Positions 43,323 through 52,262 are shown, counted from the first letter of the stretch. The stretch is DNA of 64,000 nucleotides from Halorubrum aidingense JCM 13560 (GCF_000336995.1 NZ_AOJI01000017.1:410932-474931), one strand, 5' to 3'. Numbers and translations are program-made. The notes: generated by a model not told the origin, from the sequence alone.

Positions 43323-44267
43323 ATGCTCTCTCTCAAGCGACACACGTCCATGCAGAACCAGCGCGTCCTCGTCACGGGCGGGGCCGGGTTCATCGGCTCG
43401 ACCCTCGCGAACCGCCTCGCCGCGAACAACGACGTGATCGCCGTCGACGACACCTACCTCGGGACGCCCGAGAACCTCGACGACGACGTGGCGTTCGTGG
43501 AGGCCTCGGTGCTCGACGACGACTTCCCCGCCGACGTCGACGTCCTCTTCCACCTCGCCGCGCTCTCCTCGCGGAACATGCACGAGAGCGATCCCCAGCG
43601 CGGCTGCCGCGTCAACGTCGAGGGGTTCGTCAACGCCGTCGAGCGCGCCCGCGAGGAGGGCTGTGAGACCGTCGTCTACGCCTCCACCTCCTCCATCTAC
43701 GGGAGCCGCACCGAGCCCTCGCCCGTGGACATGGCCGTCGAGGCGCGCACCGCCTACGAGGCCTCCAAGCTCGCCCGCGAGCGCTACGCCGAGTACTACG
43801 CCAACCACCACGACATGGCGATGGCCGGGCTCCGTTTCTTCTCCGTCTACCAGGGCTTCGGCGGCAACGAGAAGCACAAAGGCGAGTACGCGAACACGGT
43901 CGCACAGTTCGCGGACGCGATCGCCCATGGCGAGACCCCCGAGCTGTTCGGCGACGGCACCCAGACGCGCGACTTCACCCACGTCAGTGACGTGGCCCGC
44001 GCCTGCGAGCTCGCGGCCGATCACGAGCTGACCGGCGTTTACAACGTCGGCACCGAGGAGGCCTACTCGTTCAACGAGATGATCGACATGATCAACGACG
44101 CGCTCGGCACCGATATCGCCCCGGCGTACATCGAGTGCCCCTTCGACGGCTACGTCCACGACACGATGGCCGACGCCTCGGCCTTCCGCGCCGCGACCGG
44201 TTGGGAACCCGAGATCGGCTTCGAGGAAGGCGTCGAGCTGGTGTGTCAACCGTACCGCGACGAGTGA
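43323..44267 (+). CDS. NAD-dependent sugar-nucleotide epimerase/dehydratase
   Basis: 314 residues, or 305 if the ATG at 43,350 is used, which better fits family starts (QNQRVLVTGGAGFIGSTL). This is an extended SDR enzyme: GGAGFIG at the NAD site, STSSIYG, and the catalytic YEASK (Tyr and Lys). UDP-glucose 4-epimerase-type activity is likely. It follows the nucleotidyltransferase gene by 73 bp in the same direction, so the two probably make one activated sugar. Confidence 0.9.
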   Translation: MLSLKRHTSMQNQRVLVTGGAGFIGSTLANRLAANNDVIAVDDTYLGTPENLDDDVAFVEASVLDDDFPADVDVLFHLAALSSRNMHESDPQRGCRVNVEGFVNAVERAREEGCETVVYASTSSIYGSRTEPSPVDMAVEARTAYEASKLARERYAEYYANHHDMAMAGLRFFSVYQGFGGNEKHKGEYANTVAQFADAIAHGETPELFGDGTQTRDFTHVSDVARACELAADHELTGVYNVGTEEAYSFNEMIDMINDALGTDIAPAYIECPFDGYVHDTMADASAFRAATGWEPEIGFEEGVELVCQPYRDE

Positions 44268-44596
44268 TTTGACAGCGGTCGACCTCGAAGATCAGGAGTC
44301 CGACGACAAACTGTCGTCGATAGTTGAGTGTCAGAGTGTTGTCGTCGGATCGCTGACGAGCAACACATCCCTCGTTTCGTCTGTTCTTTCAGGTGATACT
44401 GACTACGGTTGCTCCTCGATCGACTCGTGCGTTTCCAAGATAATTCCGGGCTCCAACACGAGCCCATATCGCTAGGGGTATCGATATCACGTGAGCAGAC
44501 GTTCGGTTGCGTGTGGTGGCTTTGCTCGTTCACCCCACTGCGTCGAGTGTTATCATTCTGTCTCGAACACCAATTGCCCTCGAGAGGCCCCATCGT

Positions 44597-44728
44597 GTCG
44601 AGTGTTCCCGGTCTCTCGGACCCCGTTTTCACACTGGTCTATCCCCCGAGTCACCCCACTATGTCGAGTGTTCCCGGTCTCTCGGACCCCGTTTTCACAC
44701 TGGTCTGTCCCCTGAGTCACCCCACTAT
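44597..44728 (+). repeat. Two tandem 66-bp repeats
   Basis: The units at 44,597-44,662 and 44,663-44,728 agree at 64 of 66 positions. The start of a third unit follows at 44,729. Near-identity points to recent duplication or gene-conversion upkeep. Confidence 0.75.
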
Positions 44729-44917
44729 GTCGAGTGTTCCTCGAGCGTGCGGGCTACCTCCCGGGGGAACGCGACGCCCTCAAAATCTCTTACCACGCCG
44801 ATAACGTTCGAGAGAGACGTTGAACTCGTACTCGTAGTACTGGCCGCCGGCACGTCCCTCGTTCCGCGCATGTCTTTCGAGAATTCCGAGCATCGCGAGA
44901 TCGGCGAAAACACGGAC
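44725..44917 (-). pseudogene. Frameshifted remnant of a winged-helix regulator
   Basis: On the minus strand one frame reads [18 protein letters not shown] ... GGQYYEYEF, the recognition-helix and wing pattern of haloarchaeal winged-helix regulators. It then breaks near 44,815. The neighbouring frame continues sensibly as [20 protein letters not shown] to a stop at 44,725. One indel near the join explains both. The upstream half of the domain is missing. Confidence 0.4.
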
Positions 44918-45315
44918 GGGGGAGCTCGTGGGTCGGGGTTCGCGGCCAAATATTTCAATCCTTCTCGGCCTCTCCAAGGAAAACACTCGACGCGGTGGGG
45001 TGGGAGGGTGAGGTGTGGTGAGGGACGAACAACTGGTCGGTAGCAGATCGCACGTGTGTACCCAACTGGAAACCGACAATCACCATCGTTTCCTGGACAC
45101 CGCGCGGAACGGGAACAATTCGCCTTCGAGCCAAGCCCCTACGAGTCAACGGTTGCCTCGTCTACGTCCGATCGCTTTCTTCGATCTCGGTCGCGCTCTC
45201 CTCATCGAGTCTCTCCTCGCCATGATCACAGCCCTCGGGGGAGCTCACGTCGATCTGCTGGGTGACATTTACTCGAGATCCCGATCACAAGCTCTCGAGA
45301 CCGCCAGCGGTCCAG

Positions 45316-45714
45316 TTAGACGGCGTCGACAAGCGACACCGCGGTCACGGGCTTGCCATTGACGCGCAGTTCGCGCAGTTGCTCGGTACCGACGCAGCGC
45401 ATCTCACCATCGACGGCTTCGCGCTCGACGAGGAGCGCTTGCCAGGGCGCGTTCGGGGTGCGCTGGAAGTCGTGCTCGCGACGGACGCCGTCGGCGCCGT
45501 GGATGCCGACATCATCGATCTCGCGGGATTCGTCGTTCTCGTTGGCTATCCGTCGCCCGAAGCGTAGCACCAGTACGGAAAAATGGTACCAACGATCGGG
45601 GATATCGATTCGTACCTCCGGCGCCCGCAGTGGCCCGTATTCGGGTGAACAGACAGACGAAACGTACTCTCTCTCACCTCGTGATCGAGCAAGGATCGAG
45701 AACCGCCACACCAA
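45316..45714 (-). CDS. Unrecognised open frame, possibly a fragment
   Basis: 132 codons. Residues about 40-132 (RWYHFSVLVLRFG ... NGKPVTAVSLVDAV) have plausible protein composition, while the first 40 do not. No family was recognised. It may be the C-terminal part of a lost gene. Confidence 0.25.
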   Translation of the reverse strand: MVWRFSILARSRGEREYVSSVCSPEYGPLRAPEVRIDIPDRWYHFSVLVLRFGRRIANENDESREIDDVGIHGADGVRREHDFQRTPNAPWQALLVEREAVDGEMRCVGTEQLRELRVNGKPVTAVSLVDAV

Positions 45715-45760
45715 TAGCGCTCAACAATCCCCGTCGTGTTCTGGAGGCGTAGCGAGCACG

Positions 45761-45811
45761 CCACTGCTGCAAGTGAACACGCTGCCGCGCCGGCTTCACT
45801 TGCAGCAGTGG
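45761..45811. repeat. Perfect 17-bp inverted repeat (hairpin)
   Basis: The arms at 45,761-45,777 and 45,795-45,811 are exactly complementary with a 17-nt GC-rich spacer. There is no T run, and it lies in the decayed gap. It could be an inserted miniature element end, a protein-binding palindrome or a strong mRNA hairpin. Confidence 0.65.
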
Positions 45812-46101
45812 TGTGTGGGTCCCCCCGAGACGACCGAGCCCGACGATCCGGGAAGCCACCTCGTTGAGATCCCCGACGGCGCCGGCTGTACGGAGATCTG
45901 GGACCACTTCTCGGACGAGTGCGACCAAGAAGAATCCGCGTGACGCAACAGCGACGCAGCTCGAACATCGAGTCAGCCGAAAACCGAGACAGCCGGACTG
46001 CGAGCGCCGATCGGCTGTACCATCTCAAGCAGATCGGTCACACAGCAATTACGCAACCGTCCACCGACACCATCAGCGAACCGGCACGAGGCCGGTTTCG
46101 C

Positions 46102-47073
46102 CTACATGTAGCCGAGGTCGCGCAGCCGCTCCATCAGGTCCTCTTTGTCTTGCGCGCGACCGGCGCGCTCGGTCGTGTCCTCGAGGTCCTGGAGCCACGC
46201 GGGCTCCTCGGTCGTCTTTTCGGTACTGACCTCGCTGCCGAGCGATCGGAAGCCGGCGAAGTACTTCGGCGAGATCGGTACGTCGTCTTGCTCGACGCCC
46301 TCCGGGAGGTCGTCGTCGGACTGCGGGACGTACCCCTCGTCGGGGAACGCCTCGACGCTGTCGGGCACGACGAACTGCCAGAACGCGTCCCACACGTCGC
46401 GCTCGGCGAACTGCAGGATGGGCTGGATGCGGTCGTGCGGCGGGAACAGGTCGGGGTCGTGTCGCGGCGAGAAGAACGTCTCGTCGGCGCGCGCCTCCTG
46501 TTCGTCCCACCGGACGCCCGAGATGACGCCGTCGATGTCGTACGCCTCTAAGGCGTTGTTGAGCGCGACCGTCTTCAGCAGGTGGTTGCCGACGTACGTG
46601 TCGAGCAGGAACGGGAAGGTGTCCTCCTCGTACTCGAGGATGTCGCGGACGTGGTGCTGGTTCTGCTCGTTCAGCGCCGAGATCGGGATGTCGTCGCCCG
46701 GCTCCAGCCCGTGTTCCTCGACGTACGCGCCAACGTCCTCGTTGCGCGCGTACACGAGGTCGATGTCCCACTCGTCGGCCCAGCGCTCGACGAAATCCGT
46801 GATGTCGTCGAAGTGCTGGAAGTGGTCGATGAAGACGGCGGTCGGCTTCTCGTAGCCGAACTGTTCGGCCACCTGGTTGATGAAGTACAGCGTCAGCGTG
46901 GAGTCTTTGCCGCCGGTCCACATGACGGCGGGGTTCTCGTACTGTTCGAGGCCCTGGCGGGTTACCTCGATCGCTTTCTCGATTTTGTGCTGGAGCGACG
47001 GATAGTCGGAGGGGTCCTCGCCCTCGCCGTCGGTGTAGTCGACGTCGACGCTCGCCGGGAAATCCTCACTCAT
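46102..47073 (-). CDS. PAPS reductase/CysD-family PP-loop protein
   Basis: A 323-residue protein of the phosphoadenosine phosphosulfate reductase superfamily. The PP-loop WTGGKDSTLTL lies near residues 51-61. GVRWDEQEAR and HDRIQPILQFAERDVWDAFW are like the CysD/CysH core, and the C-terminus is RAGRAQDKEDLMERLRDLGYM. It could activate sulfate (sulfate adenylyltransferase subunit) or act in sulfur transfer. The lack of a nearby cysN and the presence of sulfatase-fold neighbours suggest supply of sulfate for glycan decoration, which is an inference. Confidence 0.75.
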   Translation of the reverse strand: MSEDFPASVDVDYTDGEGEDPSDYPSLQHKIEKAIEVTRQGLEQYENPAVMWTGGKDSTLTLYFINQVAEQFGYEKPTAVFIDHFQHFDDITDFVERWADEWDIDLVYARNEDVGAYVEEHGLEPGDDIPISALNEQNQHHVRDILEYEEDTFPFLLDTYVGNHLLKTVALNNALEAYDIDGVISGVRWDEQEARADETFFSPRHDPDLFPPHDRIQPILQFAERDVWDAFWQFVVPDSVEAFPDEGYVPQSDDDLPEGVEQDDVPISPKYFAGFRSLGSEVSTEKTTEEPAWLQDLEDTTERAGRAQDKEDLMERLRDLGYM

Positions 47074-47235
47074 GTGGCAAATATGTCACCGCGAAGGCCT
47101 AAATGCCTTCGGGTGTGGTCCGTGTTAAACCGTCTCAACGGCCCCGAGACTCGGGTTCTGCCCCGATCATCGTCAACGCGCCCACTCGACCCGTCGCCAA
47201 ACAAAAACAAAATAAACATTTCGAACAGAAAGAAT

Positions 47236-48609
47236 ATGGCGCCTCGCCCGGACGTCTCACGCATGGGATTATTTGATCGGTTACGCGGCGACGACGACGA
47301 GCGCGTCGTCTTCCTCGGCATCGACGGCGTACCGTACGACCTCGTCCAAGACCACCCCGACGTCTTCGAGAACCTGACGGCGATCGCCGAGACCGGGTCT
47401 TCCGGCCGGCTGGAAAGCATCGTGCCCCCCGAGTCGAGCGCGTGTTGGCCGAGCCTCACCACCGGCCGCAACCCGGGCGCGACCGGCGTCTACGGCTTCC
47501 AGGACCGCGAGATCGACTCCTACGAGACGTACGTGCCGATGGGCAGCCACGTGAAGGCGACCCGCCTGTGGGACCGCGTCACCGACGACGGCCGCGACGC
47601 GACCGTGCTCAACGTCCCCGTGACGTTCCCGCCGTCGACGCGGATCCAGCGGCAGGTGTCCGGGTTCCTCTCGCCGTCGATCGAGCAGGCGTCGAGCGAC
47701 GCCGAAGTCCAGCGGGTCCTCGAAGACCGCGACTACCGGATCGACGTGAACGCCAAGCTGGGTCACGACGACGACAAGACCGAGTTCATCGAGAACGCGC
47801 ACGCGACCCTCGACGCCCGGTACGACGTGTTCAGCCACTACCTCGACGCCGACGACTGGGACCTCTTTTTCGGCGTCTTCATGAGCACCGATCGGGTGAA
47901 CCACTTCCTGTTCGGCGACTACGCGAACGACGGCGAGTACAAGGACGACTTCCTCGAGTTCTACCGCGCCCTCGACGAGTACATCGGCGAGATCCGCGAC
48001 TCGCTCGACGAGGACACCACCTTGATCGTCGCCTCCGACCACGGGTTCACCGAACTGGAGTGGGAGGTGAACTGCAACCAGTGGCTCGCCGACGAGGGCT
48101 GGCTCTCCTACGACGACGAGGATCACGACTCGCTGGCGGACATCGACGACGACACGCGGGCGTACTCGCTCATCCCCGGCCGCTTTTACATTAACCTCGA
48201 GGGCCGCGAGCCCGAGGGCGTCGTTTCCGAGTCGGAGTACGAGGCCGTCCGCGAGGAGCTCGCCGCCGACCTCGAATCGCTCACCGGTCCCGACGGCCGA
48301 CAGGTGTGCAAGCGGGTCGTCAAAGGCGAGACCGTCTTCGACGGCGACCACGACGAGATCGCGCCCGACCTCGTCGTCATCCCGGCGGACGGCTTCGACC
48401 TGAAGGCCGGCTTCGGCGGGAAGAAGGCCGTCTTCACCGAGGGCCCCCGCAACGGGATGCACAAGTTCGAGAACTCACTGCTGTACGCCACCGACCCCGA
48501 CCTCGACGTCGAGGGCTCGAACCTCTTCGACGTGACCCCGACGATCCTCGACCTGATGGACGTCGAGCGCGACGCCGACTTCGACGGCGAAAGTCTCCTA
48601 GACGCCTAA
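47236..48609 (+). CDS. Alkaline-phosphatase/phosphodiesterase-like protein
   Basis: 457 residues from the ATG at 47,236; an ATG at 47,263 (MGLFDRLRGDD) is an alternative. The long open frame upstream shadows the PAPS-reductase-like gene. Family marks are VVFLGIDGVPYDLV (metal Asp), PESSACWPSLTTGRNPGATGVYG (nucleophile region) and VASDHGFTELEWEVN (second metal site). It is a GC-rich relative of the 505-residue protein at 37,236 and is divergent from the PAPS-reductase-like gene, with about 160 bp of shared upstream region. Probably glycan or polar-group modification. Confidence 0.75.
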   Translation: MAPRPDVSRMGLFDRLRGDDDERVVFLGIDGVPYDLVQDHPDVFENLTAIAETGSSGRLESIVPPESSACWPSLTTGRNPGATGVYGFQDREIDSYETYVPMGSHVKATRLWDRVTDDGRDATVLNVPVTFPPSTRIQRQVSGFLSPSIEQASSDAEVQRVLEDRDYRIDVNAKLGHDDDKTEFIENAHATLDARYDVFSHYLDADDWDLFFGVFMSTDRVNHFLFGDYANDGEYKDDFLEFYRALDEYIGEIRDSLDEDTTLIVASDHGFTELEWEVNCNQWLADEGWLSYDDEDHDSLADIDDDTRAYSLIPGRFYINLEGREPEGVVSESEYEAVREELAADLESLTGPDGRQVCKRVVKGETVFDGDHDEIAPDLVVIPADGFDLKAGFGGKKAVFTEGPRNGMHKFENSLLYATDPDLDVEGSNLFDVTPTILDLMDVERDADFDGESLLDA

Positions 48610-48728
48610 TTGCAGACGCGCACCGACGTTCATCGTCGGCGCAGCTACCGATTATCACCGCCGCCGCATCTCCCGAGGATCACCGCCACCGCACAGTCCG
48701 ACTTCACCGACGCCGTATCAAACGACCT

Positions 48729-50180
48729 TCACCACCGCCGTACCGCTCCGAGTAGCGACCACCGCTCGCCCGGCGTCGCGTGGAGACCGTACAGTTCGTC
48801 GTCGTCGACGACGACTAAGCGGTCGGCGACCGCGAACAGATCGTCGACAGTGACGTCGGCGGGAAGCGGCGCAGTCCACCGATCCGCTCCGTCGGCGCCG
48901 ACGGCGATGATCGACTGTCCTCGCGCCCGAGAGCTGACCGCGTAGATCCCGTCGGCGTCGACCGCGAATCCCCGGTTGACGGGCACGCCGGACCGTTCCC
49001 ACGCGATTTCCCCGGCGGTGACGTCGACCGCCCGAACCGTTCCGGACCGGGTGAGGTAGACGCGGCTCGCGGTGTCGCCGCCGTCCCCTTCGACGACCGG
49101 TGGCGGGTCGGCCGGCGTCGGCACCTCCAACGTGAACTGCCGATCGAGGTCGCGGTCGTACCCGGTCACCGACGACCCCCGACCGGCGTTGCCGAGGACG
49201 ACCGTCCCGTCGACGACGACCAGCCAGTCGACCCCGTCGGAGATCGGGCGTTCAGCCCGTCTCTCCCCGCTCGGACCGAACCGAACGACGACGGAGGGGA
49301 CGTCTTCGGACCCGGCGTCGGATTCGGTGCCTTCGACCACGACCCAGACGTCCTCGCCGTCGACGGCGACGCGATCCGCGTCGGCACCGAGTCCGACGTC
49401 GTCGAGTTCGGCCCACGCCTCCGTGACCTCGAACGCGCGCTCGCCCGTTTCGGCGTCGAGAACGACGAAATCCGTCGCTCCGATGACGGCGACGAGCCGA
49501 TCGCTCGCGCGGACGCCATCTATTTCCGGTGGCCCCTCTGACTCTCCCGACTCGCCGTCGTCCGCCGATTCTCCCGACTCGCTATCGTCCGCCGATTCTC
49601 CCGACTCGCTATCGTCCGCCGATTCCCCCGACTCGCTATCGTCCGCCGATTCCCCCGACTCGCCGTCGTCTGCCGTGATCTCGTCTACCCGCCACCGGAT
49701 CTCGTCGCCCACGGTCGCGTCGGACTCTCCCCCGTCAGTGGTGGTCCGCGCCTCGTTCGGGTCGATCTCCGCCGCGTCGCGGTCGATCGCGGTGACTCGA
49801 CCTCTCTCGACGGGAACGAACACTGACCCCTCGGTGACGGCCGGCGGGGCGACCGCCTGCCGCTCGGTCTCCACGTCGAGGAGCGTGGTCCCGTCGCGGT
49901 CGACCGCAGTCACGGTCGCGTTCTCGACCTCTTGCCACGTCTCAGACTCGAAATCGAACGTCCGGCCCGACTGGTTCCGGACCGCGAACAGTCGGTCGTC
50001 GGTGGTCGTGAACCGCGGCGTCCCGGTCCTCAGGAGTCCGCCGCTTCCGAGCGACTCCTCCCACGCCAAGTCACCGCCGCCGGGTCGGTAGCCGCAGCCG
50101 GCGAGACCGCCGACGAGGCCGGTCGCCGCGCCGGCGAGGAGCCGGCGCCGCGAGACCTTCGGGCGTCCGGTCTCTCTCAC
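48729..50180 (-). CDS. Tat-exported PQQ-like beta-propeller lipoprotein
   Basis: A 483-residue protein. It has a twin-arginine signal, SRRRLLAGAATGLVGGLAGC, with a lipobox and probable lipidated C29. The body has PQQ-like repeats (WERSGVPVNRGFAVDADGIYAV and similar) forming a beta-propeller outside the cell. The middle carries five copies of a nine-residue acidic unit (DDSESGESA), encoded by a 27-bp tandem repeat at about 49,538-49,674. Such proteins often act as surface scaffolds; the ligand is unknown. The last codons of the upstream protease gene overlap its start by 4 nt. Confidence 0.8.
   Translation of the reverse strand: MRETGRPKVSRRRLLAGAATGLVGGLAGCGYRPGGGDLAWEESLGSGGLLRTGTPRFTTTDDRLFAVRNQSGRTFDFESETWQEVENATVTAVDRDGTTLLDVETERQAVAPPAVTEGSVFVPVERGRVTAIDRDAAEIDPNEARTTTDGGESDATVGDEIRWRVDEITADDGESGESADDSESGESADDSESGESADDSESGESADDGESGESEGPPEIDGVRASDRLVAVIGATDFVVLDAETGERAFEVTEAWAELDDVGLGADADRVAVDGEDVWVVVEGTESDAGSEDVPSVVVRFGPSGERRAERPISDGVDWLVVVDGTVVLGNAGRGSSVTGYDRDLDRQFTLEVPTPADPPPVVEGDGGDTASRVYLTRSGTVRAVDVTAGEIAWERSGVPVNRGFAVDADGIYAVSSRARGQSIIAVGADGADRWTAPLPADVTVDDLFAVADRLVVVDDDELYGLHATPGERWSLLGAVRRW
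49538..49674 (-). repeat. 27-bp coding tandem repeat, five units
   Basis: The in-frame minisatellite encodes DDSESGESA units, with a Gly-for-Ser change in the outer units. Inner units are nearly identical at the DNA level, so copy number probably varies among strains. Confidence 0.8.
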
Positions 50181-51244
50181 GCCGTCTCACCCGCCAGTTC
50201 GCGGAGCCGCGCGATCCGGTCGCGGGTCGGCGGGTGCGTCTCCGGGAACACGTCCGTGCTCACGAGTTCCTCGTCGCCGAACGCGCGGCTCTCCAAGGGC
50301 GCGATGTACAGCGCCTCCGCGCCCCCGTCGAACTCGCGGAGGTCCCGCTCCGGCACCTCCGGCATCGACTCGTCGAGCGTCTCCAGCGCGCTCGCCAGCG
50401 CCGCCGGCGAGCCGGTGATCTCCGCGGCCGCGCGATCGGCGGCGTACTCGCGGTACCGCGAGAGCACGCGGTGGATCAGGACGCTCCCGGCCCAGAACAT
50501 GGCCGAGACGGTGAGCGTGAGGAGCGCGCTGACGGAGATCACGACGACCCCGACCGCGAGCGCTCGCCCGTCGCGGTCGCCGCCCGATCCGCCGCCGAAC
50601 CTGAGCAGCTGAACCAGCCCGTACAGGACGTAGAAGGCGAGGACGGCGAGGAGGTAGGTGATCGTCGGGAGCACCCACGCGACGGTCATGAGGCTCGCAT
50701 CGCGGTTTTTCAGATGCGCGAGCTCGTGGGCGAGCACGGCGTCGCGCTCGTCCTCGTCCAGGCGCTCCAAGAGCGCGGTCGTGACCACGACGGCGCCGTC
50801 ACCCGGCGTCCCGACGGCGAACGCGTTCGGGAGCTGCGTCCGCGCCACCGCGACGTCGGGCTTCGGCACGTCGGCCTGTGCGGCCAGCCGCGTCACCGCG
50901 GCGTGGAGTTCGGGATACTCGTCGGGTGACACGCGCCGTCCTCCGACCGACCGCAGGACGGCGTTCGGTCCGTACCGGTACTGGACGGCGAGCCCGCCGA
51001 GCACGACGACCGCGAGCAGGACCGGATCGACGTACACCTCCCCGGTGTAGGGGCGCTCGGCCGCCCACTCCAACAGCGGGAGCCCGACGGTGTTGATCAG
51101 GAACACGAACGTGTAGACGAACGCGAACGGGAGCAGCACGACCAGTCCGGTGGCGATCAGCATGCGCGCGCGGAGCCGTTGGTCCGGAGCGAGTCGAGCA
51201 GAGCGAAGCCAAGATCGGAAGGGGGCGGGGATGGAGGGCGACAT
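50177..51244 (-). CDS. htpX: HtpX-like M48 membrane zinc metalloprotease
   Basis: A 355-residue protein. Two N-terminal transmembrane helices precede the M48 domain with NAFAVGTPG and the zinc site HELAH (173-177), and two further helices follow it (TVAWVLPTITYLLAVLAFYVLYG and a second). The third ligand is probably the Glu in RYREYAADRAA. HtpX degrades damaged membrane proteins. It is co-translated with the beta-propeller lipoprotein downstream, an unusual partner. Confidence 0.85.
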   Translation of the reverse strand: MSPSIPAPFRSWLRSARLAPDQRLRARMLIATGLVVLLPFAFVYTFVFLINTVGLPLLEWAAERPYTGEVYVDPVLLAVVVLGGLAVQYRYGPNAVLRSVGGRRVSPDEYPELHAAVTRLAAQADVPKPDVAVARTQLPNAFAVGTPGDGAVVVTTALLERLDEDERDAVLAHELAHLKNRDASLMTVAWVLPTITYLLAVLAFYVLYGLVQLLRFGGGSGGDRDGRALAVGVVVISVSALLTLTVSAMFWAGSVLIHRVLSRYREYAADRAAAEITGSPAALASALETLDESMPEVPERDLREFDGGAEALYIAPLESRAFGDEELVSTDVFPETHPPTRDRIARLRELAGETA

Positions 51245-51308
51245 TGCGTGGTTGGTTTCGGGGTTTGGTGGCTGTGAGTATAACTATCGGCTCGTGGTCG
51301 GGTCGTCG

Positions 51309-52181
51309 TCAGCGCCGGTCGACCGCCCGCTCGGGTCGGATCGACTCGTAGAACGCGACCGAGTACGTCGCGTAGAACGCGCCGAACACACCGGTCAGCA
51401 GGACGTAGCCGATCGCGCCGACGGCGGCGACTGCGATCGAGGGCTCGAACGGAAGTGCCCCGGCGATCGGGCTCCCCGAGGGCTGAGGGGCGACGGCGAA
51501 CGACGCCATCGCTCCGAGCACACCGGCAAGTAGGCCGCCGATCAAAAGCAGCAGCGAGTAGCCGAGCACGCTGAGGACGTTCGCACGGACGACGCCCACG
51601 CTCCGGCGGAACCCGGCGACGAGTTCCAGGTCGTCCAAGACGATCGCGTGGGCGTAAAACTGGACGGCGAACGTGAGGAGAAGGTACGCGAGCGCGATCC
51701 CGATCCCGAGGACGGCGACGACGGCGAGCGTGGTCAAATCACCCGGAATCGCGGCGGCACCGGGGGCCGCACCGCCGGATCCGCCATCGCCCGAGGCCGC
51801 GCCGAGGGAGGTCCCGAGAACTGCCGCGAAGATGCCGAAGAAGGCGATGAGCCCGAAGACGAGCTGTATCGCCAACAGCACGAAGTACGCCAACAGCAGC
51901 GAGACGTAGTTCGCCTTTCCCTCGGCGACGAGCGTAGAGAGGCTCGTCTTCCCGTGGATCGCCTCGCTGGCCATCCCGAGGATTCCCCCTTGGAAAAACG
52001 GGAGTGCGAGGAGCAATAGCCCCACCGTGGCGAGCGATATCGCTCCCGCGAGCAACGGCTGCGTCGGCGGGACGAGCAGATTCGGAAGCTGCGTGAGACC
52101 GTACAGCGCCGTCACGACGATCAGGATCGGGTTGCGAGCGACGCCGCTGGCTGCGGGCCGGAGGGCTTGGAGGGCTGCCAT
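51309..52181 (-). CDS. Polytopic membrane protein (DUF7847-like)
   Basis: A 290-residue protein with about six transmembrane helices, including the Gly-rich loop GAASGDGGSGGAAPGAA between the third and fourth. The layout matches haloarchaeal membrane proteins of the DUF7847 type, with no known function. It follows the HtpX gene direction with 64 bp between and could be in the same transcript upstream. Confidence 0.65.
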   Translation of the reverse strand: MAALQALRPAASGVARNPILIVVTALYGLTQLPNLLVPPTQPLLAGAISLATVGLLLLALPFFQGGILGMASEAIHGKTSLSTLVAEGKANYVSLLLAYFVLLAIQLVFGLIAFFGIFAAVLGTSLGAASGDGGSGGAAPGAAAIPGDLTTLAVVAVLGIGIALAYLLLTFAVQFYAHAIVLDDLELVAGFRRSVGVVRANVLSVLGYSLLLLIGGLLAGVLGAMASFAVAPQPSGSPIAGALPFEPSIAVAAVGAIGYVLLTGVFGAFYATYSVAFYESIRPERAVDRR

Positions 52182-52262
52182 AGCTGTACCTTCCCATCAG
52201 GTTACATAAATTCGCGGGATATGGTTTCGACCCCGCACCGGCCGAACCGCTCGCCCCTGCCC

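Larger units (their letters stand above)
44531..45002. repeat. Family of 21-bp repeats, three direct and one inverted
   Basis: The core CACCCCACT-(n3)-TCGAGTGTT occurs at 44,531-44,551, 44,652-44,672 and 44,718-44,738 on the plus strand and inverted at 44,982-45,002 (20 of 21 nt matching the first copy). The copies flank the remnant regulator gene. Confidence 0.65.
44268..46101. other. Decayed, repeat-rich gap in the glycan cluster
   Basis: About 1.8 kb with no convincing intact gene. It holds 66-bp tandem repeats, a frameshifted winged-helix remnant, an unrecognised minus-strand frame (45,316-45,714) and a perfect 17-bp inverted repeat. Codon patterns change frame repeatedly, as in degraded DNA. 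Confidence 0.55.

Noticed and set aside
44531-45002. A replication origin
   Set aside because: The inverted repeat layout is suggestive, but there is no orc1/cdc6 gene and no clear AT-rich unwinding stretch between the copies, so it is reported only as a repeat family.
49538-49674. CRISPR-like regular repeats
   Set aside because: The units are contiguous 27-bp coding repeats without spacers, in frame within a lipoprotein gene.
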